A program made the position numbers and the translations under genes. Shown here piece by piece: positions 1 to 8,540 of a stretch of DNA of 42,792 nucleotides; the stretch's first letter is position 1; every line of letters starts with the position of its first letter. The notes under the pieces were generated by a model. That model saw nothing but the letters and a program-made list of their open reading frames with translations. It ran no database searches and had not been told where the DNA came from. The stretch is from Methylocystis sp. (GTDB lineage: Bacteria > Pseudomonadota > Alphaproteobacteria > Rhizobiales > Beijerinckiaceae). The stretch spans positions 1-42,792 of the forward strand of contig JALHNQ010000027.1 in NCBI GenBank assembly GCA_022843405.1. Reading direction: 5' to 3'.

Positions 1-8
1 AAGAAAGA

Positions 9-1682
9 ATGACCGCAGCCGTCGCGACGAAACTTGAAGCCGCCGATTGGACGAGTGACGCGAAAGAGGCGCTCGCCGCCGTCGAGGCGCTTTACAAGGA
101 TGCGCTCGCGAGCGTGCGCGCCCGCGTCACCAAGGACGGCAAGCTTTCCAGCGAGCTGATCGAGGCCGATCAGCACGCCGCACACGGGCTCGCCTGGCTT
201 GCGACCTATATCCAGGGTCTGCGGGAACTCTTCGACTACGCCGAGCGGCTCTCGGCCGAGGGCGCCTATGGCGAAACCGAAGAGCTTTTGAACCAGATCG
301 GCTTCGCCGAATTCCTCGCTCAAGTTTATGGCGGCATTCCGATGAGCCAGGGCGAGATCGTCCGGCTCAGCGATTTCGGGCTGACGAGCCAGCAGATCGC
401 CGAACGGCGTCCCGCCTCGGTCGACCGGCTGATCCTTACCGGCAATACGCCGGCGAACCGCGCCCGCCTCGCCGAACTCATCGACCATCATGCGGCGGCG
501 GAGACGATTGGCGCGACGGGCCTCGACGAGACGCTGGAGGCGATCCGCAGCGAAATGCGCAAATTCGCTACTGCGAACGTCACGCCCTATGCGCACGACT
601 GGCATTCGAAGAACGACTATATCCCGCTCGGCGTCATCTCCGGTCTCGCCGATCTCGGCGTCTTCGGCCTGACGATTCCGGAGGAATTCGGCGGCTCCGG
701 CATGGGCAAGATCGCCATGTGCGTCGTCTCCGAGGAATTGTCGCGCGCCTATATCGGCGTCGGCTCGCTCGGCACGCGCTCGGAAATTGCGGCCGAACTC
801 ATCCTTGTCGGCGGCACGCCGGCGCAGAAGGAGAAATATCTCCCCAAGATCGCGAGCGGAGAAATCCTGCCGACCGCCGTCTTTACGGAGCCGAACAACG
901 GCTCCGATCTCGCCGGCCTGCGCACCCGTGCGACGTTAGAGGGCGGCGCCTATAAGGTTTTCGGCAACAAGACCTGGATCACCCATCCGGTCCGCGCCGA
1001 TCTGATGACGCTGCTCGTGCGCACCAATCCGAATGAGAAGGGCTATAAGGGCCTCTCCATGCTGCTCGCCGAAAAGCCGCGCGGCAGCGACAGCGATCCT
1101 TTCCCCGCCAAGGGCATGACCGGCGGCGAGATCGAAGTCCTCGGCTATCGCGGCATGAAGGAGTTCGAAATCGGCTTCGACAATTTCGAAGTGCCGGCGG
1201 AAAATCTTCTCGGCGGCGAGGAGGGCAAGGGCTTCAAGCAGCTCATGGAGACCTTCGAGTCGGCGCGCATCCAGACGGCGGCGCGCGCGCTCGGCGTCGC
1301 CCAATGCGCCCTCGACCTCGGACTGAAATACGCCAAGGAGCGCATTCAGTTCGGCAAGCCGCTGTTCTCCTTCCCGCGCGTCTTCAACAAGATCGTTTCC
1401 ATGGCGATCGAAATCCATATCGCCCGCCAGATCACCTATTTCGCCGCGCGCGAGAAGGATGAGGGCAAGCGCTGCGACCTCGAGGCCGGCATGGCCAAGC
1501 TCTTGGGCGCCCGCGTCGCCTGGGCGGCGGCCGACAACGCCTTGCAGATCCACGGCGGCAATGGCTTTGCGCTGGAGTATCCCGTCTCCCGCGTGCTCTG
1601 CGACGCCCGCATCCTCAATATTTTCGAAGGCGCAGCGGAAATTCAGGCGCAGGTGATCGCGCGGCGGCTGCTGGAGGGCTGA
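9..1682 (+). CDS. mcd: (2S)-methylsuccinyl-CoA dehydrogenase (acyl-CoA dehydrogenase family)
   Basis: This 557-residue flavoprotein has an acyl-CoA dehydrogenase core preceded by about 170 extra N-terminal residues. That long extension is typical of methylsuccinyl-CoA dehydrogenase, which oxidises (2S)-methylsuccinyl-CoA to mesaconyl-CoA in the ethylmalonyl-CoA pathway of acetyl-CoA assimilation and glyoxylate regeneration. The FAD-site motif TEPNNGSD lies near residue 297. The C-terminal QIHGGNGF and IFEGAAEIQ segments are present, and the Glu of IFEGAAEIQ aligns with the catalytic base of medium-chain enzymes. The start follows an AAGAAAGA ribosome site at the window edge. A GC-rich hairpin near 1696-1719 follows the stop but has no T-run. 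No other pathway genes are in the window. A generic acyl-CoA dehydrogenase is the alternative, but the extension makes it less likely. Confidence 0.85.
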   Translation: MTAAVATKLEAADWTSDAKEALAAVEALYKDALASVRARVTKDGKLSSELIEADQHAAHGLAWLATYIQGLRELFDYAERLSAEGAYGETEELLNQIGFAEFLAQVYGGIPMSQGEIVRLSDFGLTSQQIAERRPASVDRLILTGNTPANRARLAELIDHHAAAETIGATGLDETLEAIRSEMRKFATANVTPYAHDWHSKNDYIPLGVISGLADLGVFGLTIPEEFGGSGMGKIAMCVVSEELSRAYIGVGSLGTRSEIAAELILVGGTPAQKEKYLPKIASGEILPTAVFTEPNNGSDLAGLRTRATLEGGAYKVFGNKTWITHPVRADLMTLLVRTNPNEKGYKGLSMLLAEKPRGSDSDPFPAKGMTGGEIEVLGYRGMKEFEIGFDNFEVPAENLLGGEEGKGFKQLMETFESARIQTAARALGVAQCALDLGLKYAKERIQFGKPLFSFPRVFNKIVSMAIEIHIARQITYFAAREKDEGKRCDLEAGMAKLLGARVAWAAADNALQIHGGNGFALEYPVSRVLCDARILNIFEGAAEIQAQVIARRLLEG

Positions 1683-1846
1683 GCGGCAGCTCGGCGGCGG
1701 GGGAGTCTGGCCCCCTCGCCCAAACCGCGATCAAGCGCGCCCTCCGCAGTATTGAGCCGCCGGCGCAAAGTACCCGGGCGCAAAGTAAAAGGCGGAGCAG
1801 ACGGCGATCATTTTGATAATGACCTGCTTGCGCGCATAATGCGGCC

Positions 1847-2041
1847 ATGCGCGAAACTGATCTCTTTACGTCGAAAATCGAGCCTGACCCACTCTGCGCT
1901 GGGCGGTTTCGTTGGACTGTTTGCGAAGGGACGCAGATTCATCTGCGGTCCCCACATGCCTACGACACGAAGCGCGAAGCTGAACAGGAAGCAGATAAGG
2001 CTCTGCAAAAACTCGCTTCCAGCTGGACGGGCAAGCGTTGA
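1847..2041 (+). CDS. small conserved-looking hypothetical protein
   Basis: This encodes a 64-residue soluble protein without a signal peptide or membrane segment. The first half is beta-like (RFRWTVCEGTQIHLRSP) and the second is a charged helix (TKREAEQEADKALQKL). That pattern matches small rhizobial proteins with a short sheet followed by a REAE-type helix, but I cannot name a family. No good ribosome site precedes the ATG, which weakens the call. It lies between mcd and another unknown gene on the same strand, with 48 bases to the next start. Function is unknown. Confidence 0.45.
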   Translation: MRETDLFTSKIEPDPLCAGRFRWTVCEGTQIHLRSPHAYDTKREAEQEADKALQKLASSWTGKR

Positions 2042-2089
2042 CCTGAGCAAAAGCTTCCGTGCTCCTCTGCGGCGCCTTACCTTCCGCTC

Positions 2090-2521
2090 ATGACCAAGCG
2101 CATCTATCGCCTCGTTGACGGCTCGCGCGGGCCGCGGCGGGATTTCCGCATCACTGTCGGCCTGCGCGAAGGCTGGGAAGCGGAGGGGCGCGTCTATGAC
2201 GTCTCCGAGGCGGTGCGCTGCGCGCGCGCCTGGATGCGGCGGCGGGTCGAGGCGGGGCTGCCCGCGCTCTCCGGCATGTTCACCCGCGGCGAGGTGACCT
2301 ACGCCTGGCGTAGAGACGACGGCGCGGTCGGCTCGGACCGCGAGCCGGTCGCGATTTTTACCGGCGAAGCGGTGCACGCCTATCTCGGCGACCTGCCGGA
2401 AGCGCAGATCGAGGCGATGCTGAACGAACTCGCCGGAGAGCTTGGCGCGGCGCTCGGCCAGGAGCGCCTCTATGTCGCCTTTTGCGACAAGACCTGGATT
2501 CTCGACTGCGGCGAGGGATAG
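2090..2521 (+). CDS. hypothetical protein, 143 aa
   Basis: The reading frame is a soluble, acidic 143-residue protein with strong GC-third-position codon use like its neighbours. It opens with MTKRIYRLVDGSRGP, has a helical stretch around YDVSEAVRCARAWMRRRVEAG, and ends with a strand-like segment (RLYVAFCDKTWILDC). There is no signal peptide and no catalytic motif I recognise. It sits 51 bases ahead of a glutathione S-transferase on the same strand, so cotranscription is possible. I do not recognise the family and assign no function. Confidence 0.55.
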   Translation: MTKRIYRLVDGSRGPRRDFRITVGLREGWEAEGRVYDVSEAVRCARAWMRRRVEAGLPALSGMFTRGEVTYAWRRDDGAVGSDREPVAIFTGEAVHAYLGDLPEAQIEAMLNELAGELGAALGQERLYVAFCDKTWILDCGEG

Positions 2522-2572
2522 GGCGCTCCGCCCGCCCTATTCTATGAGCGACGCCCTCAATCGGAGGCCCTC

Positions 2573-3190
2573 ATGCTGAAGCTCTACTATCACACCGGCG
2601 CATGTTCGCTCGCGCCGCATATCGCGCTTGAATGGATCGGCGAGCCTTACGAGACGCAGGAGGTCGAGTTCGGCGACCAGGAATATTTGAAGATCAATCC
2701 GGCGGGCGCCGTGCCGGCGCTCGACACCGGCGAAGGCTGGATACTGACCCAGGCGGCTGCCGTGTTACGCTATCTCGCGCGACGCTTCCCGCAGGCAGGA
2801 ATCGCCGCAGACAGTTCGCCGCGCGACGAAGCCGAGGCGGACCGCTGGTCCTCCTTTATCACCGGCGATCTTCACCCCGCCTTTTTTTCGCTGTTCTCGC
2901 CCAACCGTTATACGCTCGCCCGCGAGAAGGAGGCGTTCGACGATGTGCGCGAGGCCGCCAAGGCGCTCGTGCGCAAGAAGTTCGATATTCTCGAAGCGCA
3001 TCTTTCCGGGCGCCGCTACATAGTGGGCGACAAGCGCAGCTATCTCGACGCCTATGTTTTTCCGATGGAGCGCTGGGCCGCGTCGATGTTGGAGGACGGG
3101 CTGTCGAAATATCCGAGCGTTCGCAAGCATCATGACATGATGGCGGCGGACGAGGGGGTGAAGCGGGCTTTGGCGGCGGAAGGCGCTTGA
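2573..3190 (+). CDS. glutathione S-transferase family protein
   Basis: At 205 residues this has the standard length of a bacterial cytosolic glutathione S-transferase: an N-terminal thioredoxin fold (about 1-80) and an all-helical C-terminal domain. The start YYHTGACSLAPHIALEW carries the Cys of the TGACSLA motif found in beta-class enzymes, where that Cys can form a mixed disulfide with glutathione. The cis-Pro element GAVPALD and the following glutathione-contacting segment (residues about 49-65) are present. A GGAGG-type ribosome site precedes the ATG. The gene is followed by a short-chain dehydrogenase 78 bases downstream. Likely role is conjugation or reductive detoxification in the cytosol; the substrate is unknown. 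Confidence 0.88.
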   Translation: MLKLYYHTGACSLAPHIALEWIGEPYETQEVEFGDQEYLKINPAGAVPALDTGEGWILTQAAAVLRYLARRFPQAGIAADSSPRDEAEADRWSSFITGDLHPAFFSLFSPNRYTLAREKEAFDDVREAAKALVRKKFDILEAHLSGRRYIVGDKRSYLDAYVFPMERWAASMLEDGLSKYPSVRKHHDMMAADEGVKRALAAEGA

Positions 3191-3268
3191 CCGTCCCGAC
3201 AAGCTCTCTGCCTTGACCGCGAAGGCGGCGGGTGAAAGCCTCCGCCTGCGTTCAGCCGGGAGAAGCAC

Positions 3269-4033
3269 ATGGGTTGGTTCAGCGGCAAAGTCGCGCTGGT
3301 CACTGGTGCGGCGCGCGGCCTTGGCCGGGTAACGGCGCTCGCCTTTGCGCGCGAGGGCGCGATGGTCGCGCTCGCCGACATCGACGAGGCTGGCGGGCGC
3401 GAGACTCTCGACATGATCCGCGCGGAAGGCGGCGAGGGGCTGTTCACCCTTGCCGACATGCGCGTCGAGCGGGACGTCGAAGCTATGGTGGCGACGACAG
3501 TCGAAGCCTATGGTCGCCTCGACTGCGCGGTGAACAACGCCGGAGTCGTGCGCTTCAAGCCGATCGTCGAGGAGACGGAGGAAGGCTTCAATTTCCACAT
3601 CGACGTCAATCTGCGCGGCGTGTTCTTTTGCATGAAACACGAGATCCGGCAGATGCGCCAAAACGGCGGCGGCGCCATCGTCAACCAGTCGTCGATCACC
3701 GGCAGCCTCACCGGCAATCCGGCGGAAGGCGCCTATGCGGCCTCCAAAGGCGGCGTCGACGGACTGACCAAGACTGTCGCGCTCGAGGTCGCCAAGGACA
3801 ATATCAGCGTCAACGCGATCTGCGCCTGCGGCATCGACGCGCCGGGCGACGTGTTCCATCAATGGATGGAGAAGGAGGGCGTCACCCCTCAAGAGGCCGG
3901 GAAGCTCTTTCCGATCGGACGCATGGGCAAGGCCGAAGAGCTGACCGAGGCCGTGCTGTTCCTGTGTTCGGAACAGGCGCGCTTCATCGTCGGCCACCTG
4001 CTTGTCGTCGACGGCGGATGGATCGCCCGCTGA
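3269..4033 (+). CDS. SDR family NAD(P)-dependent oxidoreductase
   Basis: A 254-residue classical short-chain dehydrogenase/reductase. The cofactor motif TGAARGLG lies near residue 13, the structural NNAG motif near residue 90, and the catalytic Ser (SSITGS) and Tyr-x3-Lys (YAASK) in the expected order. An Asp-Ile-Asp stretch after the second strand (LADIDEAG) suggests NAD rather than NADP preference. The C-terminus ends VVDGGWIAR, the usual family ending. A GGAGAAG ribosome site precedes the ATG. The product oxidises or reduces a hydroxyl/keto group of an unidentified substrate. It follows the glutathione S-transferase and precedes the ilv leader region. Confidence 0.9.
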   Translation: MGWFSGKVALVTGAARGLGRVTALAFAREGAMVALADIDEAGGRETLDMIRAEGGEGLFTLADMRVERDVEAMVATTVEAYGRLDCAVNNAGVVRFKPIVEETEEGFNFHIDVNLRGVFFCMKHEIRQMRQNGGGAIVNQSSITGSLTGNPAEGAYAASKGGVDGLTKTVALEVAKDNISVNAICACGIDAPGDVFHQWMEKEGVTPQEAGKLFPIGRMGKAEELTEAVLFLCSEQARFIVGHLLVVDGGWIAR

Positions 4034-4048
4034 AGACTTATTCCACCC

Positions 4049-4077
4049 TTGATTATCCGCCGCGCCTCCCGTAACGT
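4049..4077 (+). promoter_or_regulatory. putative promoter of the ilvBN leader
   Basis: TTGATT (4049-4054) and TAACGT (4072-4077) are separated by 17 bases and resemble a sigma-70 type promoter. Transcription would begin near 4084, about 20 bases before the leader peptide start. The match is only moderate and was found by eye. Confidence 0.4.
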
Positions 4078-4103
4078 CGCTGGGTTAACAGGGAAACGCT
4101 GAC

Positions 4104-4151
4104 ATGCGCGCAATTCTCGTATCTGAAGCGCCAGGAACGGAGCGGGGCTAG
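4104..4151 (+). CDS. ilv leader peptide (attenuation sensor)
   Basis: This 15-codon frame reads MRAILVSEAPGTERG and has consecutive Ile (ATT), Leu (CTC) and Val (GTA) codons, one for each branched-chain amino acid. An AGGGA ribosome site lies about 9 bases upstream. It stops at TAG (4149-4151), 29 bases before a rho-independent terminator that precedes ilvB. This is the classical arrangement for ribosome-mediated attenuation: stalling when charged tRNA for Ile, Leu or Val is scarce would favour an alternative fold and let transcription reach ilvBN. GGGGCT (4144-4149) can pair with GGCCCC (4183-4188) to disrupt the terminator, and AGCGCC (4127-4132) can pair with GGCGCT (4169-4174). The pairings are seen by eye; the mechanism is inferred. 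Confidence 0.75.
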   Translation: MRAILVSEAPGTERG

Positions 4152-4180
4152 GCCCGGCCTCCGCCAGCGGCGCTTGACCC

Positions 4181-4203
4181 AAGGCCCCAAGAGGGCCTTT
4201 TTT
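4181..4203 (+). terminator. rho-independent attenuator ahead of ilvB
   Basis: AAGGCCC (4181-4187) and GGGCCTT (4193-4199) form a perfect 7-bp stem with a CAAGA loop, continuing into a run of six T (4198-4203). It lies between the leader peptide and ilvB, 47 bases before the ilvB start, which fits an attenuator better than a terminator for the upstream dehydrogenase. Confidence 0.8.
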
Positions 4204-4249
4204 GTTGCCCGAAACCCAGTCCACGCTGCGAGTAGCAAGACGGAAAAAG

Positions 4250-6025
4250 ATGATGTCGAAGGAAATGACCGGCGCCGAAATGGTGGTCGAAGCCCTGAAG
4301 GACCAGGGCGTGGAGATTATTTTCGGCTATCCCGGCGGCGCCGTCCTTCCGATCTATGACGCGCTGTTCCATCAGGACAAGGTGCAGCACATTCTCGTGC
4401 GCCATGAGCAGGGCGCGGCTCACGCCGCCGAGGGCTATGCGCGTTCCTCGGGCAAGGTCGGCGTGCTGCTGGTCACCTCCGGTCCCGGCGCCACCAATAC
4501 GGTGACCGGCCTCACCGACGCGCTGATGGATTCAATTCCGGTCGTCTGCATCACCGGCCAGGTGCCGACGCATCTCATCGGCTCGGACGCCTTTCAGGAA
4601 TGCGACACGGTCGGCATCACCCGCCACTGCACGAAGCACAATTATCTCGTCAAGAACATCGCCGATCTGCCCCGCGTGCTGCATGAGGCCTTTTATGTGG
4701 CTTCGTCCGGCCGGCCCGGACCTGTCGTGATCGATATCCCCAAGGACGTGCAGTTTGCGCGCGGCCTCTACGCGCCGCCGCGCAGCGCCGCGCACAAGAC
4801 CTATCATCCCAAGCTCGACGCCGACGTGGAGACGATCCAACAGGCGGTGCGAATGATGGCGGCGGCCGAGCGTCCGATCTTCTATACGGGCGGCGGCGTC
4901 ATTAATTCGGGACCCGCGGCTTCAACCCTGTTGCGAGAACTCGTCGGCCTCACAGGGTTTCCGATCACCTCGACGTTGATGGGGCTTGGCGCCTATCCCG
5001 GGTCGGGCGAGAACTGGCTCGGCATGCTTGGCATGCACGGCACTTGGGAAGCCAATCACGCCATGCATGACTGCGATCTGATGATCGCGGTCGGGGCGCG
5101 TTTCGACGACCGTATCACCGGGCGTCTTGACGCCTTTTCGCCGGGCTCGAAAAAAATCCACATCGACATCGATCGTTCGTCGATCAACAAGAACGTCAAG
5201 GTCGATCTCGCTATCGTCGGCGACTGCGCCCATGTGCTGGAAGCCATGACGCGCATGTGGCGCGCCGAGGCGATGAGCGCCGAGAAACAGCCGCTCGATC
5301 ATTGGTGGGCGAAGATCGACGAGTGGCGGGCCAGAAAATCGCTGGCGTTCCGCAATTCGGAAACGGCGATCAAGCCGCAATATGCGGTGCAGCGGCTCTA
5401 TGCGCTGACCAAGGACCGCGATGTGTACATTACGACCGAGGTCGGACAGCATCAGATGTGGGCGGCCCAGCACTATCATTTCGAAGAGCCCAACCGCTGG
5501 ATGACGTCGGGCGGGCTCGGCACGATGGGTTACGGTCTGCCGGCGGCGATCGGCGCGCAGCTCGCCCATCCGGGCTCGCTTGTGATCGACATCGCCGGCG
5601 AAGCCTCGATCCTGATGTGCATTCAGGAAATGTCGACGGCGATCCAATACCGCCTGCCGGTGAAAATCTTCATCCTCAATAACGAATATATGGGCATGGT
5701 GCGCCAGTGGCAGGAACTGCTGCATGGCGGTCGCTATTCCCATAGCTACTCGGAGGCGCTCCCCGACTTCGTCAAGCTCGCCGAAGCATTCGGCGCCAAG
5801 GGCGTCCGCTGTTCCAATCCAGCCTCGCTCGACGCCGCGATAATCGAGATGCTCGACTATGACGGACCGGTGATTTTCGACTGCGTCGTCGACAAGATCG
5901 AAAATTGCTTCCCGATGATCCCGTCGGGCAAGGCGCATAACGACATGCTGCTCGCCGATCTTTCCGACGACGCCGGAATCGAGATCGGCGCGGTGATCGA
6001 TGAAAAGGGAAAAATGCTCGTCTAG
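4250..6025 (+). CDS. ilvB: acetolactate synthase large (catalytic) subunit
   Basis: This 591-residue thiamine diphosphate enzyme condenses two pyruvates to acetolactate, or pyruvate with 2-ketobutyrate to acetohydroxybutyrate: the first common step of Ile, Val and Leu synthesis. The N-terminal domain carries the conserved FGYPGGAVLPIYD and the catalytic Glu in VRHEQGAAH. The central FAD domain includes GARFDDRITG. The C-terminal ThDP domain has MTSGGLGTMGYGLPAAIGA and NNEYMGMVRQWQE. The metal/ThDP motif reads GEAS where most family members have GDG or GDA, a conservative change at a metal ligand. I place the start at ATG 4250 or 4253 because the longer frame opens inside the attenuator. The regulatory subunit ilvN follows 82 bases downstream. 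Confidence 0.95.
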   Translation: MMSKEMTGAEMVVEALKDQGVEIIFGYPGGAVLPIYDALFHQDKVQHILVRHEQGAAHAAEGYARSSGKVGVLLVTSGPGATNTVTGLTDALMDSIPVVCITGQVPTHLIGSDAFQECDTVGITRHCTKHNYLVKNIADLPRVLHEAFYVASSGRPGPVVIDIPKDVQFARGLYAPPRSAAHKTYHPKLDADVETIQQAVRMMAAAERPIFYTGGGVINSGPAASTLLRELVGLTGFPITSTLMGLGAYPGSGENWLGMLGMHGTWEANHAMHDCDLMIAVGARFDDRITGRLDAFSPGSKKIHIDIDRSSINKNVKVDLAIVGDCAHVLEAMTRMWRAEAMSAEKQPLDHWWAKIDEWRARKSLAFRNSETAIKPQYAVQRLYALTKDRDVYITTEVGQHQMWAAQHYHFEEPNRWMTSGGLGTMGYGLPAAIGAQLAHPGSLVIDIAGEASILMCIQEMSTAIQYRLPVKIFILNNEYMGMVRQWQELLHGGRYSHSYSEALPDFVKLAEAFGAKGVRCSNPASLDAAIIEMLDYDGPVIFDCVVDKIENCFPMIPSGKAHNDMLLADLSDDAGIEIGAVIDEKGKMLV

Positions 6026-6034
6026 GCAGTCGGG

Positions 6035-6100
6035 CTTCGGCGGTCGGCAGTCATAGGGACTGCAGTCGACCGCCGACTGCCGATCTGCCGACCGCCGAAG
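6035..6100. repeat. 16-bp inverted repeat cluster between ilvB and ilvN
   Basis: CTTCGGCGGTCGGCAG at 6035-6050 is the exact reverse complement of 6085-6100. Between them smaller related words recur (GCAGTC 6047-6052 with GACTGC 6058-6063, then more GACCGCC and GACTGCC copies). The transcript could fold into a long hairpin between two cotranscribed genes. This looks like a palindromic intergenic element; it may tune the ratio of the two subunits or stabilise the upstream mRNA, which is inference. Confidence 0.75.
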
Positions 6101-6107
6101 GACCGAT

Positions 6108-6659
6108 ATGAACGCTCCCGCTTCTCCGCCCTCGCCTTATTCCGCCGCCACGCCGAGCGCGAAGGTCGAGTCGCATACGCTCTCCGTGCTTGTCGACAAT
6201 GAACCCGGCGTATTGGCGCGCGTCGTCGGCCTATTCTCGGGCCGCGGCTACAATATCGAGAGCCTCACGGTCGCCGAAGTCGCGCACGCCGAGCATCTCT
6301 CGCGCATCACCATTCTGACCTCGGGCGCGCCGGAGACGATCGACCAGATCCATCACCAACTCGAGCGCCTCGTCCCCGTCCATCAGGTGACCGATCTTAC
6401 CTTGTCGAAGCGCTCGCTTGAACGTGAGCTGGCGATGGTCAAGGTCAGGGGCCGCGGCGATCACCGCACCTTCGCGCTGCAACTTGCCGAAGCGTTTCGC
6501 GCCCGCATTGTCGACGCGACCACCGAGAGCTTCATCTTCGAACTGACCGGCAAGCCGCACAAGATCGACGAATTCATCGACCTGATGCGTCCGATCGGAC
6601 TCGTCGAGGTGTCCCGCACCGGAGTCGCGGCGATCTCGCGCGGGCCGGAGCCGATCTAG
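6108..6659 (+). CDS. ilvN: acetolactate synthase small (regulatory) subunit
   Basis: At 183 residues this is the full-length type of regulatory subunit. After about 20 low-complexity residues comes an ACT domain beginning HTLSVLVDNEPGVLARVVGLFSGRGYNIESLTV, which binds valine in this family and gives feedback inhibition. The C-terminal half (RELAMVKV, FRARIVDATTESFIFELTG, EVSRTGVAAISRG) matches the second conserved domain of IlvN/IlvH. It follows ilvB on the same strand and is followed by a terminator, so ilvB-ilvN form an operon without ilvC. A ribosome site (GAAGGACC) lies just before the ATG. ilvH is the alternative symbol for the same protein in many genomes. Confidence 0.95.
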   Translation: MNAPASPPSPYSAATPSAKVESHTLSVLVDNEPGVLARVVGLFSGRGYNIESLTVAEVAHAEHLSRITILTSGAPETIDQIHHQLERLVPVHQVTDLTLSKRSLERELAMVKVRGRGDHRTFALQLAEAFRARIVDATTESFIFELTGKPHKIDEFIDLMRPIGLVEVSRTGVAAISRGPEPI

Positions 6660-6706
6660 AAACGACGCTGATCCGGAAAGGGACAGTGCCGCGCGCCGAA
6701 ACCAAA

Positions 6707-6742
6707 AGCGCCAAACGTAAGGGCGTTCGGCGCTCCATTTTT
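6707..6742 (+). terminator. rho-independent terminator after ilvN
   Basis: AGCGCC (6707-6712) pairs with GGCGCT (6729-6734), extended inward by AACG with CGTT, and is followed by CCATTTTT. It lies 47 bases after the ilvN stop and would end the ilvBN transcript before the opposing gene at 6800-7138. Confidence 0.7.
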
Positions 6743-6799
6743 GGCGAAGGAGAGTTAGATTTTGTTCGTCGCCGAGGTTTCCATCAGGTTACCCGGCGG

Positions 6800-7138
6800 T
6801 CACCATTTCCAGGTGTCTGGGCTGGTCGCCGTGACAAGGATTCCGATGCCGTAGTCGCTGATGACCACTACCGTGTAGCGATCATTGTCATAGACGTTCA
6901 ATTGATATTGCCTGCCGCGCGCCGACCACTGCCATAAGTCGCGCACGCCGCTTTGAGGCGAAAAAGCCGCACGTCCAGATGCGGTTCCTGGTAGAAGGCC
7001 ATTGACGTTGAGTGGGACGGATCTTGAGCCTCCTGTCCAGGTTACATTTCCGGTCAGCGGGCTTGTCGTCAGATTGACGACAAAAAACTCAAACGTGCCG
7101 CCGCCGGCCATTTCGCCTTTTTGATCCTTGTCAGACAT
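6800..7138 (-). CDS. orphan beta-rich hypothetical protein, 112 aa
   Basis: This minus-strand gene lies between ilvN and ilvC. I start it at the ATG at 7138 because an AGGAG ribosome site lies 8 bases upstream; the longer open frame would run into the ilvC upstream region. The product begins MSDKDQKGEMAGGG, has no signal peptide or membrane segment, and is rich in Thr, Val, Gly and aromatic residues (TFEFFVVNLT, NVTWTGGSRSVPLNVNG, LWQWSARGRQYQLNVYDN, TWKW at the end). Alternating hydrophobic/polar residues suggest a small beta-sandwich, perhaps lectin-like or self-assembling. I do not recognise the family. Its codons are less GC-biased than the flanking ilv genes, so it may be a late insertion. 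Confidence 0.65.
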   Translation of the reverse strand: MSDKDQKGEMAGGGTFEFFVVNLTTSPLTGNVTWTGGSRSVPLNVNGLLPGTASGRAAFSPQSGVRDLWQWSARGRQYQLNVYDNDRYTVVVISDYGIGILVTATSPDTWKW

Positions 7139-7320
7139 ATTCGGGCTCCTAGAAATCGGACAGAGAATACAACTAAAGATTGTATTTAACGCGAGGAGCG
7201 TAAAAACTTCAATGGGTGACGACGACTTTTTTAGAGTGGCCCCATCTACGCCGCGTCCCGGCCTGCGGCTCCGCAATCGTTATCATCCCTCCCTTTGACC
7301 TTCCGCCTCCCGCCGCGTAG

Positions 7321-8433
<1,113 letters not shown>

Positions 8434-8540
8434 CGCATAATGAACTCAAAAAGGCGAATGCGCACTCGGGGTTGGCGGATTTCTGATCCTGCGGTTAGCG
8501 CTTCGCGCAACAACCAAAGCGTCGCCGAAGCGGGGGATGA

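Noticed and set aside
936..1553. Minus-strand frame of 205 codons inside mcd
   Set aside because: It is a high-GC antisense shadow with no ribosome site and low-complexity composition.
4202..4249. Longer ilvB start at TTG 4202
   Set aside because: It lies within the terminator T-run; the ATG pair at 4250/4253 fits the family start.
8434..8540. GCGCA...TGCGC pair after ilvC as a terminator
   Set aside because: The stem is only 5 bp with a loop of about 20 bases and no T-run.
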